A stretch of DNA of 9,196 nt from Marinosulfonomonas sp. (GCA_026989405.1 JALSJL010000375.1:1-9196); one strand, 5' to 3'; positions 1 to 7,184 are shown, counted from the first letter of the stretch. Translations and numbers: made by a program. Notes: generated from the letters alone by a model not told the origin.

Positions 1-377
1 GCAAACAGCGCCACATGTTTCACCCCGACCTCACGCGGTGGAGAATTGTCTCCCCAGTTGCGTTCGGTGAGCGCTTCGATCAGCGGAACGAACACCCCCA
101 GAACGCGCTTGTCTTTGGGCACCCAGCCTTCCTGCATCCGGCGCAGCGCGGCCGCCGAAGCGGTGTTGCAGGCCAGAACGACCAGATCGCACCCTTCGTC
201 CCAAAGTCGCTCGACCCCCTTGCACGTCAGCGCATACACATCGTCGGCATCCCGCACGCCATAGGGGATATGCGCATTGTCACCGTAATACGCGAGGGGC
301 AGGTCAGGCAGACGTTTGCGGACCGCCTCCAGAACCGTCAGCCCTCCCAACCCGGAATCAAATATACCAACCGCCAT
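1..377 (-). CDS. murI: Glutamate racemase, N-terminal part (runs off the window)
   Basis: Glutamate racemase interconverts L- and D-glutamate in the cytoplasm and supplies D-glutamate for peptidoglycan. Only the first 125 codons plus two bases are present; the reading frame is open to the window edge. Visible family motifs are the N-terminal GIFDSGLGGLTVL (D7, S8), YYGDNAHIPYG near residues 30-40, and ACNTAS with the first catalytic cysteine at C70. The second catalytic cysteine lies in the missing C-terminal half. The ATG at 377 is preceded by GAGG about 7 nt upstream. An ATG at 390 is out of frame and is not the start. The gene is co-directional with the rhodanese gene, 132 bp away, so they may share a transcript. 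The family call is firm; completeness of the gene cannot be judged. Confidence 0.95.
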   Translation of the reverse strand, partial: MAVGIFDSGLGGLTVLEAVRKRLPDLPLAYYGDNAHIPYGVRDADDVYALTCKGVERLWDEGCDLVVLACNTASAAALRRMQEGWVPKDKRVLGVFVPLIEALTERNWGDNSPPREVGVKHVALF

Positions 378-509
378 TTTGCCGCCTCATGTTGTCTTTT
401 GCGCGCAGATAACACACTCGGGGCGCAAGAACACCGGGCAAATCCGCGCAAACCGGCGCGGCAGGCAAATCGCCGCCCACGCGGCCTGCGCGGGGCGAGA
501 GCCTGCCAG

Positions 510-1091
510 TCAGGGCTTGACGACCGTCAGCCCGAGTATCTGCCAGTCCTGCATCCCGCCCCGGTAATAGTTGATCTTTTCCGCCGGATACCCTTCGGCG
601 ATGATTGCCCGGATCGCCGTTGGCGACTGGCCACACCACATGCCGTTGCAAAACAACGCGATCGTCCTGGCCTTGTCACACTCCCAGCCGTCAAAACCGG
701 CTTCACAGCCCAGCTCATCCAGACGGTCAACGACCTCATTCCAGGGAATGGAGACCGAGCCGGGGATCGTCCCGCGCAAATACCACTCCGGCGTCCGGCT
801 GTCGATCACGACCGCCTCGGGATCCTGCAGGAAATCCAGCAACTCCAGTTCACCAATCGTGGTCACGCCCTCGGCCGGTGTCATCGGTTGAATGCAGAAC
901 GGCGGACAGGGGCGCGAGGTGCGGGCCCAGTCATCGGCAAGGCGGTTTTCGGTATCCTGAACGCGCGATATCTCGACCAGACCGGCATCGGTCTGAACCG
1001 TCACCGCGGGCACATCGGGCCGGATATTCACCGGCTCGCCAAACGCCGGCAGGGCAGGCAAAAGGGCAATCAGTAGTGTCAGAACACGCAT
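510..1091 (-). CDS. Exported rhodanese-like domain protein (193 aa)
   Basis: The start at 1091 (MRVLTLLIALLPALPAFG) gives a typical Sec signal peptide, probably cleaved near residue 18, and has GGGAG about 8 nt upstream. A longer in-frame version from 1202 would bury the signal peptide behind an arginine-rich stretch, so it is not preferred. The C-terminal half is a rhodanese fold: VIDSRTPEWYLRGTIPGSVSIPW (residues 95-117 region), then the active-site loop CNGMWCGQS with the presumed persulfide cysteine C148, then YYRGGMQDWQILGL. A second cysteine, C153, lies inside the active-site loop, and C62 and C66 form a CxxxC pair before the domain. Rhodaneses carry sulfane sulfur or act as thiol-handling modules; location should be periplasmic. 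The real substrate is unknown. It lies 116 bp downstream of the oxidoreductase gene on the same strand. Confidence 0.85.
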   Translation of the reverse strand: MRVLTLLIALLPALPAFGEPVNIRPDVPAVTVQTDAGLVEISRVQDTENRLADDWARTSRPCPPFCIQPMTPAEGVTTIGELELLDFLQDPEAVVIDSRTPEWYLRGTIPGSVSIPWNEVVDRLDELGCEAGFDGWECDKARTIALFCNGMWCGQSPTAIRAIIAEGYPAEKINYYRGGMQDWQILGLTVVKP

Positions 1092-1207
1092 TCGACAAGC
1101 TCCCGTATCATTGGTTTGGAGTCGTTTATCACGGGCGCGCCTCAGGTTCGAGAGCCGACGCGCGCAATTTCCCACCCGCAGCCAAAGACCCGCGCCACGC
1201 ACCGCAT

Positions 1208-4200
1208 CTAGGCGGCCCGCTCTGTGGGCGCACCCGGTGATCGCAATTCTTGCAAGAGGGTCTCGCGCAATTGCATCGCCTTTTCCCGGTTTTCCGCCTG
1301 AACCGGGCCAAACCCCTTGACCAGCAGCGGCCAGGTCGCAAGTTCGACGGCTGTGTCGATCTGCCCCGGGGTAACCCCGGCCAAAAGCAGCTTCAGGTCG
1401 CTTTCATAGATCCGGATGGCCTCGCGTTCCTCGCGCCGCTCCCGGGAATAGCGAAATGGGTTGAACGGCGTTGCGCGCAGCGCTCTCATCCGGGCCAGCA
1501 GCGTGAACATGAGCCGCGCGCCCCGGCCAAACCTGCGTTTCTTTGGCCGACCATCCGGACCGGTCCGCGACAGAAAGGGCGGGGCCAGCAAATAGGTGAA
1601 CTCCAGGTCGCCGTCAAACTCGGCCCGCGCCTTTTCTTCGGTCTTCAACAACAGCCGTGCGACCTCGAATTCATCCTTGTAGGCCAGCACCTTGTGATAT
1701 CCGCGCCCCACGGCCTCTTTCAGCGCCGGGTCGTCGAACCGGTCGACCATCTTGCGGTAGCGGCGGGCAACGCGCGCGCCGCCCCAGCCACGCAAATGCG
1801 CCTCCCGATATGCGATGGCGTCTTCCGGCGTCCTGGGCATTTCCACGACATCGGCCGTGGCCATTCGCCCGGCCTCCTCAGGGTTCAGCACCGCCCACCT
1901 GCCAATTTCGAAAGCGCGCAGGTTTTCTTCCACTTTCGCGCCATTCAGGGTGATCGCCTGCTCAAGGGCCTCTCGGCTGACCGGCACCAACCCGCGCTGC
2001 CAGGCCGCACCCAGCATGATCATGTTGGAATAGATCGAATCGCCAAGCAGGGCACGTGCCAGAAGCGACGCATCAAACATCGTCAGCCGGTCGCGCAGCC
2101 GTGCTTCCAGAGACAGGCGCAATTGTTCCGTCGGCAACCGGAAATCAGCATCGCGAGTGAAATCCCCCGTGACAATCTCATGGCTGTTCACGACCGCGCC
2201 CGTTTCCCCGGGCCGCGTCAATCCGAGCGTCTTGGATCCGGCCGAAACGACCAGATCACCCCCGATGAGCGTATCGCACTCTCCGGTTGCGACGCGGATC
2301 GCCGTGATGTCCTCGGGCCGGTCGGCAATACGGCAGTGAATGTGAACAGCCCCACCCTTTTGTGCAAGGCCAGCCATTTCCATCATGCCCGCGCCCTTGC
2401 CATCAACATGCGCCGCCATCGCCAGAACCGCACCGATCGTGACGACCCCTGTGCCACCCACCCCGGTGATGACAATGTTGTGGGTGCCCTCGATCTTCGG
2501 CAGTTCGGGTTCGGGCAAATCGCCGATGTCCAGGCGCGCGGTTGCCGATTTCCTGATCCTGGCGCCCTTCACCAGCGCAAAAGACGGGCAAAACCCGTCT
2601 ACGCAGGAAAAGTCCTTGTTGCATGAGCTCTGGTCGATCGCCCGCTTGCGGCCGAGCTCGGTTTCCAGCGGGACGATTGACACGCAGTTGGACTGCACAC
2701 CGCAATCTCCGCAGCCTTCGCAGACGTCAGGGTTGATGAACACCCGCAGATCGGGGTCCGGAAACTGCCCGCGTTTGCGCCGTCTCCGCTTTTCCGCAGC
2801 ACAGGTCTGAACATAAACAATGACCGTTACACCCTTGTATTCGGAATATTTTTTCTCCACCTCGATCAACTCGGACCGTTCATGGCGCGCAATCCCCGCC
2901 GGAAAGGCCGACCAGTCGATCTCTTCCTTTTCGTCATAGACCACCGCTACGTTCTCGACCCCCATCGCCTGCACTTCGCGCACGATCCGGTCGGCGGTCA
3001 GATCGCCTTCGTTTTTCTGGCCGCCCGTCATCGCCACAGCATCATTGAACAGGATCTTGTAGGTGATGTTGGTGCCCGCAGCCAGCGCCGCCCGGATCGC
3101 CTGAACGCCGGAATGGTTGTAGGTTCCGTCGCCGAGGTTCTGAAACACATGTTCGCGCGTCGAAAACGGCGCCTCGCCAACCCAGTTGGCACCCTCTCCG
3201 CCCATCTGCGTAAAGCCGATGGTGTCTCTGTCCATCCACTGGACCATATAATGACACCCGATCCCGGCATAGGCGCGCGCGCCCTCGGGCAACTTGGTTG
3301 ACGTGTTGTGCGGACAACCTGAACAAAAATAGGGCAACCGCGCAGCAATCTCCGGTGCATTATCTGCTTTTGCCGCATTTTCAATACGTTGCAACCCTGC
3401 CTTGACGCTGTCAGTGCCGCGCCCCTCTTCCAGCAGAATCCCCCCGATCTGGCGCGCGATGAAAATCGGGTCCAGCGCGAACCGGGTCGGGAACAGTTCC
3501 AGCCGCCGGCCGTTTTCCCAGGCATCGCCCTTGTGCCAGCCATAGACCCGCCGCCCACGGCGGTCATCGAAAATGGCTTCTTTTACCTGCACTTCAATCA
3601 GTTTGCGCTTTTCTTCCACGACCACGATCAGGTCCAGACCTTCGGCCCATTCGTGGAAGGACTGCATGTCAAGCGGCCAGGTCTGGCCAACCTTGTATGT
3701 CGTGATGCCAAGCCGCTCGGCTTCGTTTTGGTCTATGCCCAACAGGGTCAGCGCGTGCTCCAGGTCCAGCCAGTTCTTCCCGGCCGCCACAAACCCCAGT
3801 TTCGCGCCCGGCCTGCCCCAAACACGACGATCAATTTTATTTTCTCTTGCAAAGGCTTCTGCGGCGAACCTCTTGTAATCTATCATCCGGGCTTCCTGCT
3901 CGACCGGGGTGTCGATCAACCGGATATTCAGCCCGCCGTCCGGCATGTCGAATACCGGTTGTGTCAGCTTCATCCGGTCTTGCGCGCCATCGACAACCGA
4001 TGTGACCTCAATTGTGTCCTTCATCACCTTGAGCCCCACCCAGACCCCGGCAAACCGCGACAGCGCCCAACCGTAGACCCCGAAATCAAGTATTTCCTGA
4101 ACCCCGGCCGGCGACAGCACCGGCATATAGGCGTCCACCATCGCCCAGTCGCTTTGATGCAACGTCGTGGAGCTTTCGCCCGTGTGGTCATCGCCCATGG

Positions 4201-4627
4201 CCATCAGCACGCCCCCGTGGGCGCTGGTGCCGGCCATGTTCGCATGGCGCATCACATCCCCGCTCCGGTCAACACCGGGGCCCTTGCCATACCAAAGCCC
4301 GAACACGCCATCGAACCTGCCTTCGCCGCGCAGTTCTGCCTGCTGGCTTCCCCACAACGCCGTGGCCGCAAGATCTTCGTTCAACCCTTCCTGAAACCTG
4401 ATATCGGCCGCAGCAAGCTCTGATTTGGCCCGCGCCATTTGCAGGTCGACCGCCCCGAGGGGCGATCCGCGATACCCGGTCACATAGCCCGCCGTGTTGA
4501 GCCCCGCAGCCCTGTCGCGAGCTTTCTGCATCAACATCAGACGGACCAAGGCCTGCGTGCCATTCAGCAGGACCCGAGGCTGTTCAAGATCGTATTTGTC
4601 GTGCAGCGAAATTTCCGGCCCGGCCAT
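1208..4627 (-). CDS. Fused indolepyruvate (arylpyruvate) ferredoxin oxidoreductase family protein (1139 aa)
   Basis: Thiamine-diphosphate enzymes of this family oxidatively decarboxylate arylpyruvates (indolepyruvate, phenylpyruvate) to aryl-acetyl-CoA, linking aromatic amino-acid transamination to phenylacetyl-CoA-type catabolism. This is the single-chain form of aerobic proteobacteria. Residues about 20-250 form the 2-oxoacid oxidoreductase N-terminal part (GYRGSPLGAVD near 51-61). The TPP-binding part has CSGCPHN (C435, C438), GIGCH (C458), LGDGTYNHSG (498-507) and FNDAVAMTGGQ (527-537). A ferredoxin-like segment has C636, C639, C642, C648 and then C669, C675, C680. The gamma-subunit-like domain begins at ITGVGGTGVVT (720-730). 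About 200 C-terminal residues follow, matching the usual extension. The ATG at 4627 has AAGGGAG about 7 nt upstream; upstream in-frame codons cross the promoter. Ior enzymes act in phenylalanine catabolism in Phaeobacter; the preferred substrate here is inferred. Confidence 0.93.
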   Translation of the reverse strand: MAGPEISLHDKYDLEQPRVLLNGTQALVRLMLMQKARDRAAGLNTAGYVTGYRGSPLGAVDLQMARAKSELAAADIRFQEGLNEDLAATALWGSQQAELRGEGRFDGVFGLWYGKGPGVDRSGDVMRHANMAGTSAHGGVLMAMGDDHTGESSTTLHQSDWAMVDAYMPVLSPAGVQEILDFGVYGWALSRFAGVWVGLKVMKDTIEVTSVVDGAQDRMKLTQPVFDMPDGGLNIRLIDTPVEQEARMIDYKRFAAEAFARENKIDRRVWGRPGAKLGFVAAGKNWLDLEHALTLLGIDQNEAERLGITTYKVGQTWPLDMQSFHEWAEGLDLIVVVEEKRKLIEVQVKEAIFDDRRGRRVYGWHKGDAWENGRRLELFPTRFALDPIFIARQIGGILLEEGRGTDSVKAGLQRIENAAKADNAPEIAARLPYFCSGCPHNTSTKLPEGARAYAGIGCHYMVQWMDRDTIGFTQMGGEGANWVGEAPFSTREHVFQNLGDGTYNHSGVQAIRAALAAGTNITYKILFNDAVAMTGGQKNEGDLTADRIVREVQAMGVENVAVVYDEKEEIDWSAFPAGIARHERSELIEVEKKYSEYKGVTVIVYVQTCAAEKRRRRKRGQFPDPDLRVFINPDVCEGCGDCGVQSNCVSIVPLETELGRKRAIDQSSCNKDFSCVDGFCPSFALVKGARIRKSATARLDIGDLPEPELPKIEGTHNIVITGVGGTGVVTIGAVLAMAAHVDGKGAGMMEMAGLAQKGGAVHIHCRIADRPEDITAIRVATGECDTLIGGDLVVSAGSKTLGLTRPGETGAVVNSHEIVTGDFTRDADFRLPTEQLRLSLEARLRDRLTMFDASLLARALLGDSIYSNMIMLGAAWQRGLVPVSREALEQAITLNGAKVEENLRAFEIGRWAVLNPEEAGRMATADVVEMPRTPEDAIAYREAHLRGWGGARVARRYRKMVDRFDDPALKEAVGRGYHKVLAYKDEFEVARLLLKTEEKARAEFDGDLEFTYLLAPPFLSRTGPDGRPKKRRFGRGARLMFTLLARMRALRATPFNPFRYSRERREEREAIRIYESDLKLLLAGVTPGQIDTAVELATWPLLVKGFGPVQAENREKAMQLRETLLQELRSPGAPTERAA

Positions 4628-4657
4628 GCTGTGTCTCCCTTGGCGGATATCGCGCCC

Positions 4658-4685
4658 ATTATAGGTCAAATTTGCTGACCTACAA
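4658..4685 (-). promoter_or_regulatory. Promoter of the indolepyruvate oxidoreductase gene
   Basis: Read on the minus strand, TTGTAG (4685-4680) and a perfect TATAAT (4663-4658) are separated by 16 nt. The predicted transcript starts near 4651, giving a 5' leader of about 25 nt that contains the AAGGGAG ribosome-binding site. A consensus -10 is unusual in such GC-rich DNA, which supports a real sigma-70 promoter. The start site has not been measured. Confidence 0.7.
4662..4682. promoter_or_regulatory. Candidate operator, perfect inverted repeat TAGGTCA-N7-TGACCTA
   Basis: The two 7-bp arms (4662-4668 and 4676-4682) are perfect inverted copies with a 7-nt AT-rich spacer. The element spans the promoter spacer exactly and overlaps the end of the -35 and the start of the -10, the usual position for a repressor. 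The cognate protein is not identified. It is not an obvious LysR box at this position, so the neighbouring LysR gene is not automatically the binder. Confidence 0.6.
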
Positions 4686-4710
4686 AGTGAAATCCACTTC
4701 ACAACAGCGT

Positions 4711-4740
4711 TTGCATTGCCCCTGCATCGCGCGGTAACTC
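4711..4740 (+). promoter_or_regulatory. Possible promoter of the LysR-type regulator gene (weak)
   Basis: TTGCAT (4711-4716) and TAACTC (4735-4740) are spaced 18 nt apart, about 40 bp before the ATG at 4782. The match is only moderate. The neighbouring GTGAA-N6-TTCAC inverted repeat (4687-4702) lies between the two divergent promoters and could be the LysR autoregulatory site. Confidence 0.25.
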
Positions 4741-4781
4741 TGTTGCGTATTTCAAGCGCTAACAAGCAACGGAATGGTTTC

Positions 4782-5687
4782 ATGGACTGGGATAAATTGC
4801 GAATATTTCACGCCGTCGCCGATGCCGGCAGCCTGACGCATGCCGGCGAAGTCCTGCATTTGTCGCAATCCGCGGTGTCGCGCCAGATGCGCGCGCTGGA
4901 AGAAGCGCTGAACACGACGCTTTTCCACCGCCACGCCCGCGGGCTGATTCTCACCGAACAGGGCGAATTGCTGTTTGACGCCACAACAGCCATCAAGCGG
5001 CGGCTGGACACGGCCGTGGCCCGTATCCGCGACAGCGAAGAAGAGGTATTCGGTGATCTGCGCGTGACCACAACCACCGCCTTCGGCAGCCTTTGGCTCG
5101 CGCCGCGCCTGCCCAAGCTTTACGCCCGCTACCCGGACCTGAAAATCGACCTGATGCTCGAAGAACGCGTCCTGGACCTGCCGATGCGCGAAGCGGACGT
5201 TGCCATCCGAATGAAGGAACCCAGCCAGGCCGACCTGATCCGGCGGCGCCTGATGAGCGTCAGGATGAGGCTGTATGCAACCCCGGACTATATTGCCCAG
5301 TCCGGCGCCCCCGAAACCCTGCAGGACCTGTCAAGACACCGGTTGATCTGCCAGAATCCGAATACCATCCAGGTCTTCGCCGGGGCGCGCCTGGTGCAAG
5401 AGCTTCTGGCCACCGGCATCCCGTCCTTGCTGACGGTGAACAACTATTTCGGCGTGCTGCAAACTGTTCTTGCAAATCTCGGAATTGGCGTGTTGCCCGA
5501 CTATGTGACCGAGATGAGCGACAATCTGGTTCGCATCCTGCCGGACGTCGAAAGCAACGAAGTCCCGGTATTTCTGGCCTACCCAGAGGAACTGCGGCAC
5601 TCGAAACGCATTGCCGCGTTTCGGGATTTCGTGATGGAGGAAATCGCCGAACACAGAAAAAATCAGCGCAAACATGGCCTTGCCTGA
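4782..5687 (+). CDS. LysR-family transcriptional regulator, LsrB/VtlR-like (301 aa)
   Basis: A DNA-binding regulator of LysR length. The N-terminal winged helix-turn-helix is plain: MDWDKLRIFHAVADAGSLTHAG, then LHLSQSAVSRQMRALE (residues 25-40), then FHRHARGLILTEQGE (48-62). The effector-binding domain runs from about residue 92 to 290 (LRVTTTTAFGSLWLAPRLP, READVAIRM, GIGVLPDYVT, VFLAYPEELRHSKRIAAFRDF). The opening and the HARGLILTEQGELL stretch resemble Rhizobiales LsrB and Brucella VtlR as I remember them. Those genes usually neighbour trxB; here the neighbour is the oxidoreductase. The only cysteine is C190, so a multi-cysteine redox switch as proposed for Sinorhizobium LsrB is unlikely. 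The ATG at 4782 is chosen because the homologous sequence starts at MDWDK; the upstream ribosome-binding site (GGAA) is weak. It is divergent from the oxidoreductase and immediately upstream of a candidate sRNA. Confidence 0.88.
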   Translation: MDWDKLRIFHAVADAGSLTHAGEVLHLSQSAVSRQMRALEEALNTTLFHRHARGLILTEQGELLFDATTAIKRRLDTAVARIRDSEEEVFGDLRVTTTTAFGSLWLAPRLPKLYARYPDLKIDLMLEERVLDLPMREADVAIRMKEPSQADLIRRRLMSVRMRLYATPDYIAQSGAPETLQDLSRHRLICQNPNTIQVFAGARLVQELLATGIPSLLTVNNYFGVLQTVLANLGIGVLPDYVTEMSDNLVRILPDVESNEVPVFLAYPEELRHSKRIAAFRDFVMEEIAEHRKNQRKHGLA

Positions 5688-5710
5688 TCTGCCCTCGAGG
5701 CATGCAAGGC
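5677..5710 (+). other. Nested inverted repeat at the 3' end of the LysR gene
   Basis: GCCTTGC (5677-5683) pairs with GCAAGGC (5704-5710), and inside it TGCC (5690-5693) pairs with GGCA (5699-5702). The structure overlaps the stop codon. No T-run follows, so it is not a standard intrinsic terminator. It may protect the mRNA 3' end or contribute to weak termination. Confidence 0.35.
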
Positions 5711-5717
5711 ACGCATA

Positions 5718-5738
5718 GCGGCTTTGCGCCGCAATTGC
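5718..5738. promoter_or_regulatory. Possible LysR-type binding region upstream of the candidate sRNA
   Basis: Overlapping dyads are visible: GCGGC-N5-GCCGC (5718-5732), TTGC-GCC-GCAA (5724-5734) and the palindrome GCAATTGC (5731-5738). They lie about 47 to 67 bp before the predicted sRNA start, where LysR activators commonly bind. No specific consensus for this regulator is available to me, so this is positional inference. Confidence 0.3.
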
Positions 5739-5749
5739 TTCATTAAATC

Positions 5750-5778
5750 TTGAATATGTTCCGATCAGCCCCTAAATC
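5750..5778 (+). promoter_or_regulatory. Candidate promoter of the intergenic sRNA
   Basis: TTGAAT (5750-5755) and TAAATC (5773-5778) are spaced by exactly 17 nt, predicting a start near 5785. A heat-shock-sigma reading (CTTGAA with CTAAAT) is also possible. The boxes are imperfect, but they sit in the most AT-rich stretch of the gap. Confidence 0.4.
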
Positions 5779-5784
5779 CACCGT

Positions 5785-5863
5785 GACGCTGATGATAGAG
5801 GAAACTCTCATCAGTTTCACCTCCCTGTTGGACTTGGCCGGGCTTTTGCCCGGCCATTTTTTT
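5785..5863 (+). ncRNA. Candidate trans-acting small RNA, AbcR-like architecture (about 80 nt)
   Basis: The stretch reads as a self-contained RNA. A 5' hairpin is formed by CTGATG (5789-5794) with CATCAG (5809-5814), a two-base bulge, and AGAG (5797-5800) with CTCT (5805-5808) closing a GAAA tetraloop (5801-5804). An apparently unpaired segment (5815-5834) follows; it contains TCACCTCC (5817-5824), which equals the anti-Shine-Dalgarno core of 16S rRNA, and CTCCCT. A 9-bp terminator hairpin with seven T's ends it. Rhizobial AbcR (alpha-r15) sRNAs use unpaired CUCCC-type motifs to block ribosome binding on transporter mRNAs, and LsrB/VtlR regulators activate them. An LsrB/VtlR-like gene lies just upstream here. 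I did not confirm membership of any Rfam family. The alternative is that this is merely the 3' UTR and terminator of the LysR mRNA. Confidence 0.55.
5835..5863 (+). terminator. Strong intrinsic terminator
   Basis: TGGCCGGGC (5835-5843) pairs perfectly with GCCCGGCCA (5848-5856) over 9 bp around a TTTT loop, followed at once by seven T's (5857-5863). It works only for plus-strand transcription, since there is no T-run on the other side. It ends the candidate sRNA and probably any LysR read-through. Confidence 0.92.
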
Positions 5864-5939
5864 CGGACAACACCTTTGTGCCCGGGTGCGGCGCGAGCCC
5901 CTTGCGAGCCGCGCACACCCTGGCCGATGCCCAGGCCAC

Positions 5940-7184
5940 TCACGGCGGCAGGCGCCTTTTCTGCTTTTCAAGAAAGGCCCTGTCGGGGGCATTCCGGGCA
6001 AGCTCTATTGCCCGGTCATACGCCCGCCGCGCCGCGGCCACAGCGCCCGCATCGGCCAAAAGCCTTGCATGCGCCGCGTGAAACGGCTGATAGCCGTCCA
6101 ACTCTTGCGCCAGCGCGTCCAACTCTTCCAGTGCCATGGTCAGCCGGCCGCTGCAGGCAACCGCAACCGCCCGGTTCAACCGCACGACCGGGGTCGGTTC
6201 ATGTTGCAGAAGGGTGTTGTAAAGCAGAACGATCTGGGTCCAATCGGTCTCATCCGACCTTCGCGCCGAGGCATGCAGGGCGCTGATTGCAGCCTTGATC
6301 TGGTAGGGCCCGCCCCGGCCACGCGACACGGCACTGTCCAGCGCCGCCACCCCTTCGCAGATCAGATCCTTGCGCCACAGGCTGCGGTCCTGTTCGTCCA
6401 GCGGGATCATTTCGCCACCGGCCCCCAAGCGCGCCGGAGCGCGCGCAAAAGAGGTGAGCATGAGGGACAGCACCCCCAGCACCTCCGGCTCATCCGGCCG
6501 AAGCCGGTCAAGCATGCGGGCCAGATATATCGCCTCTTCGCACAGCTCACGCCGCATGAGCGCGCCACCGGCCCCGGCAACATGGCCGGCGTTGAAAATC
6601 AGATAGATCACGGCCAGAACCGAGGCCAGCCTTTCGTCCCACAGCTCGGGCCCCGGCACCTCGAACGGAATTCCGGCGCGCGAGATCTTGGCGCGCGCGC
6701 GGCTCAGCCTCTGGCCCATGGTGGTTTCCCGGTCAAGAAATGCGGCCGCCACCTGGGCCGTATCCAGCCCGCCCAGGGTGCGCAGTGTCAGAGCGACGCG
6801 GCTTTTGGGATCAAGTGCCGGATGACAGCAGGTAAAGATCAACTCCAACCGCTTGTCGGGAATGTCCGGCTCGCCGATCTCGGTCGCCCCCTGGCTTTCC
6901 TCGGCCAGCAGCACCAGTTCGGCCTGGCGTTTTCGCAGAACCGTCTGCCGGCGGAAATGATCAATGGCACGTCGGCGCGCCACCTGCAGCAACCAGCCGC
7001 GCCGGGAATTGGGAACGCCATTCCGGCACCAATGCTCCATCGCCGCCATGGCAGCTTCCTGCAGGCATTCATCCGCCAGCTCGAAATCTCCGATCGCCCC
7101 GACCAGCGCCGCCATGAGCCGCCCCCGATCCTCCCGCAGGGTATAGTCAATCGCCGTGTGGACGGCATCGGGGGCGGCGGCCAT
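5940..7184 (-). CDS. ECF sigma factor, ECF42-type, with C-terminal DUF6596/TPR-like extension (414 aa)
   Basis: An RNA polymerase sigma factor of the extracytoplasmic-function class, about twice the usual ECF length. The sigma-2 region is at residues about 10-80 (ADECLQEA at 37-44, GWLLQVARRRAIDHFRR at 63-79). LIFTCCHPAL (115-124) and the sigma-4 helix-turn-helix (about 125-170) follow. Next is the DUF6596-type part (VIYLIFNAGH at 192-201) and a helical repeat C-terminus (PTPVVRLNRAVAVA at 330-343, YQPFHAAHARLLADAG at 365-380). This layout, together with a YCII/DGPF gene beside it, is the hallmark of group ECF42. These have no anti-sigma factor; the C-terminal extension is thought to be needed for activity. 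The start at 7184 lies 4 bp after the stop of the YCII gene, so translational coupling is likely. No clear terminator was found downstream; two GC-rich dyads (5886-5916 and 5921-5938) lie there. Confidence 0.9.
   Translation of the reverse strand: MAAAPDAVHTAIDYTLREDRGRLMAALVGAIGDFELADECLQEAAMAAMEHWCRNGVPNSRRGWLLQVARRRAIDHFRRQTVLRKRQAELVLLAEESQGATEIGEPDIPDKRLELIFTCCHPALDPKSRVALTLRTLGGLDTAQVAAAFLDRETTMGQRLSRARAKISRAGIPFEVPGPELWDERLASVLAVIYLIFNAGHVAGAGGALMRRELCEEAIYLARMLDRLRPDEPEVLGVLSLMLTSFARAPARLGAGGEMIPLDEQDRSLWRKDLICEGVAALDSAVSRGRGGPYQIKAAISALHASARRSDETDWTQIVLLYNTLLQHEPTPVVRLNRAVAVACSGRLTMALEELDALAQELDGYQPFHAAHARLLADAGAVAAARRAYDRAIELARNAPDRAFLEKQKRRLPP

Noticed and set aside
460..507. GGCAGGC / GCCTGCC inverted repeat between rhodanese and murI
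   Set aside because: The loop is over 30 nt and there is no T-run; probably chance in GC-rich sequence.
1092..1097. TGTCGA box on the minus strand before the rhodanese start
   Set aside because: It abuts the ATG, leaving no room for a -10, and no CG(A/T)C lies 17 nt downstream.
1135..1165. GGTTCGA resembling a tRNA T-loop
   Set aside because: The flanking bases do not form a five-base-pair T-stem, and no acceptor or anticodon arm is present.
1250..2626. Long plus-strand open frames opposite the oxidoreductase (also 3389-4423)
   Set aside because: They are antisense shadows in GC-rich DNA; the minus-strand frame has clear domains and catalytic motifs over the whole length.
5886..5938. GC-rich dyads downstream of the sigma factor as a terminator
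   Set aside because: No T-run follows on the minus strand, and the arms are short or interrupted; function cannot be supported.
5750..6286. Plus-strand open frame of 178 codons starting inside the sRNA region
   Set aside because: It runs through the intrinsic terminator and is antisense to the well-supported sigma factor; its sequence is low-complexity, proline/arginine rich and resembles no family.
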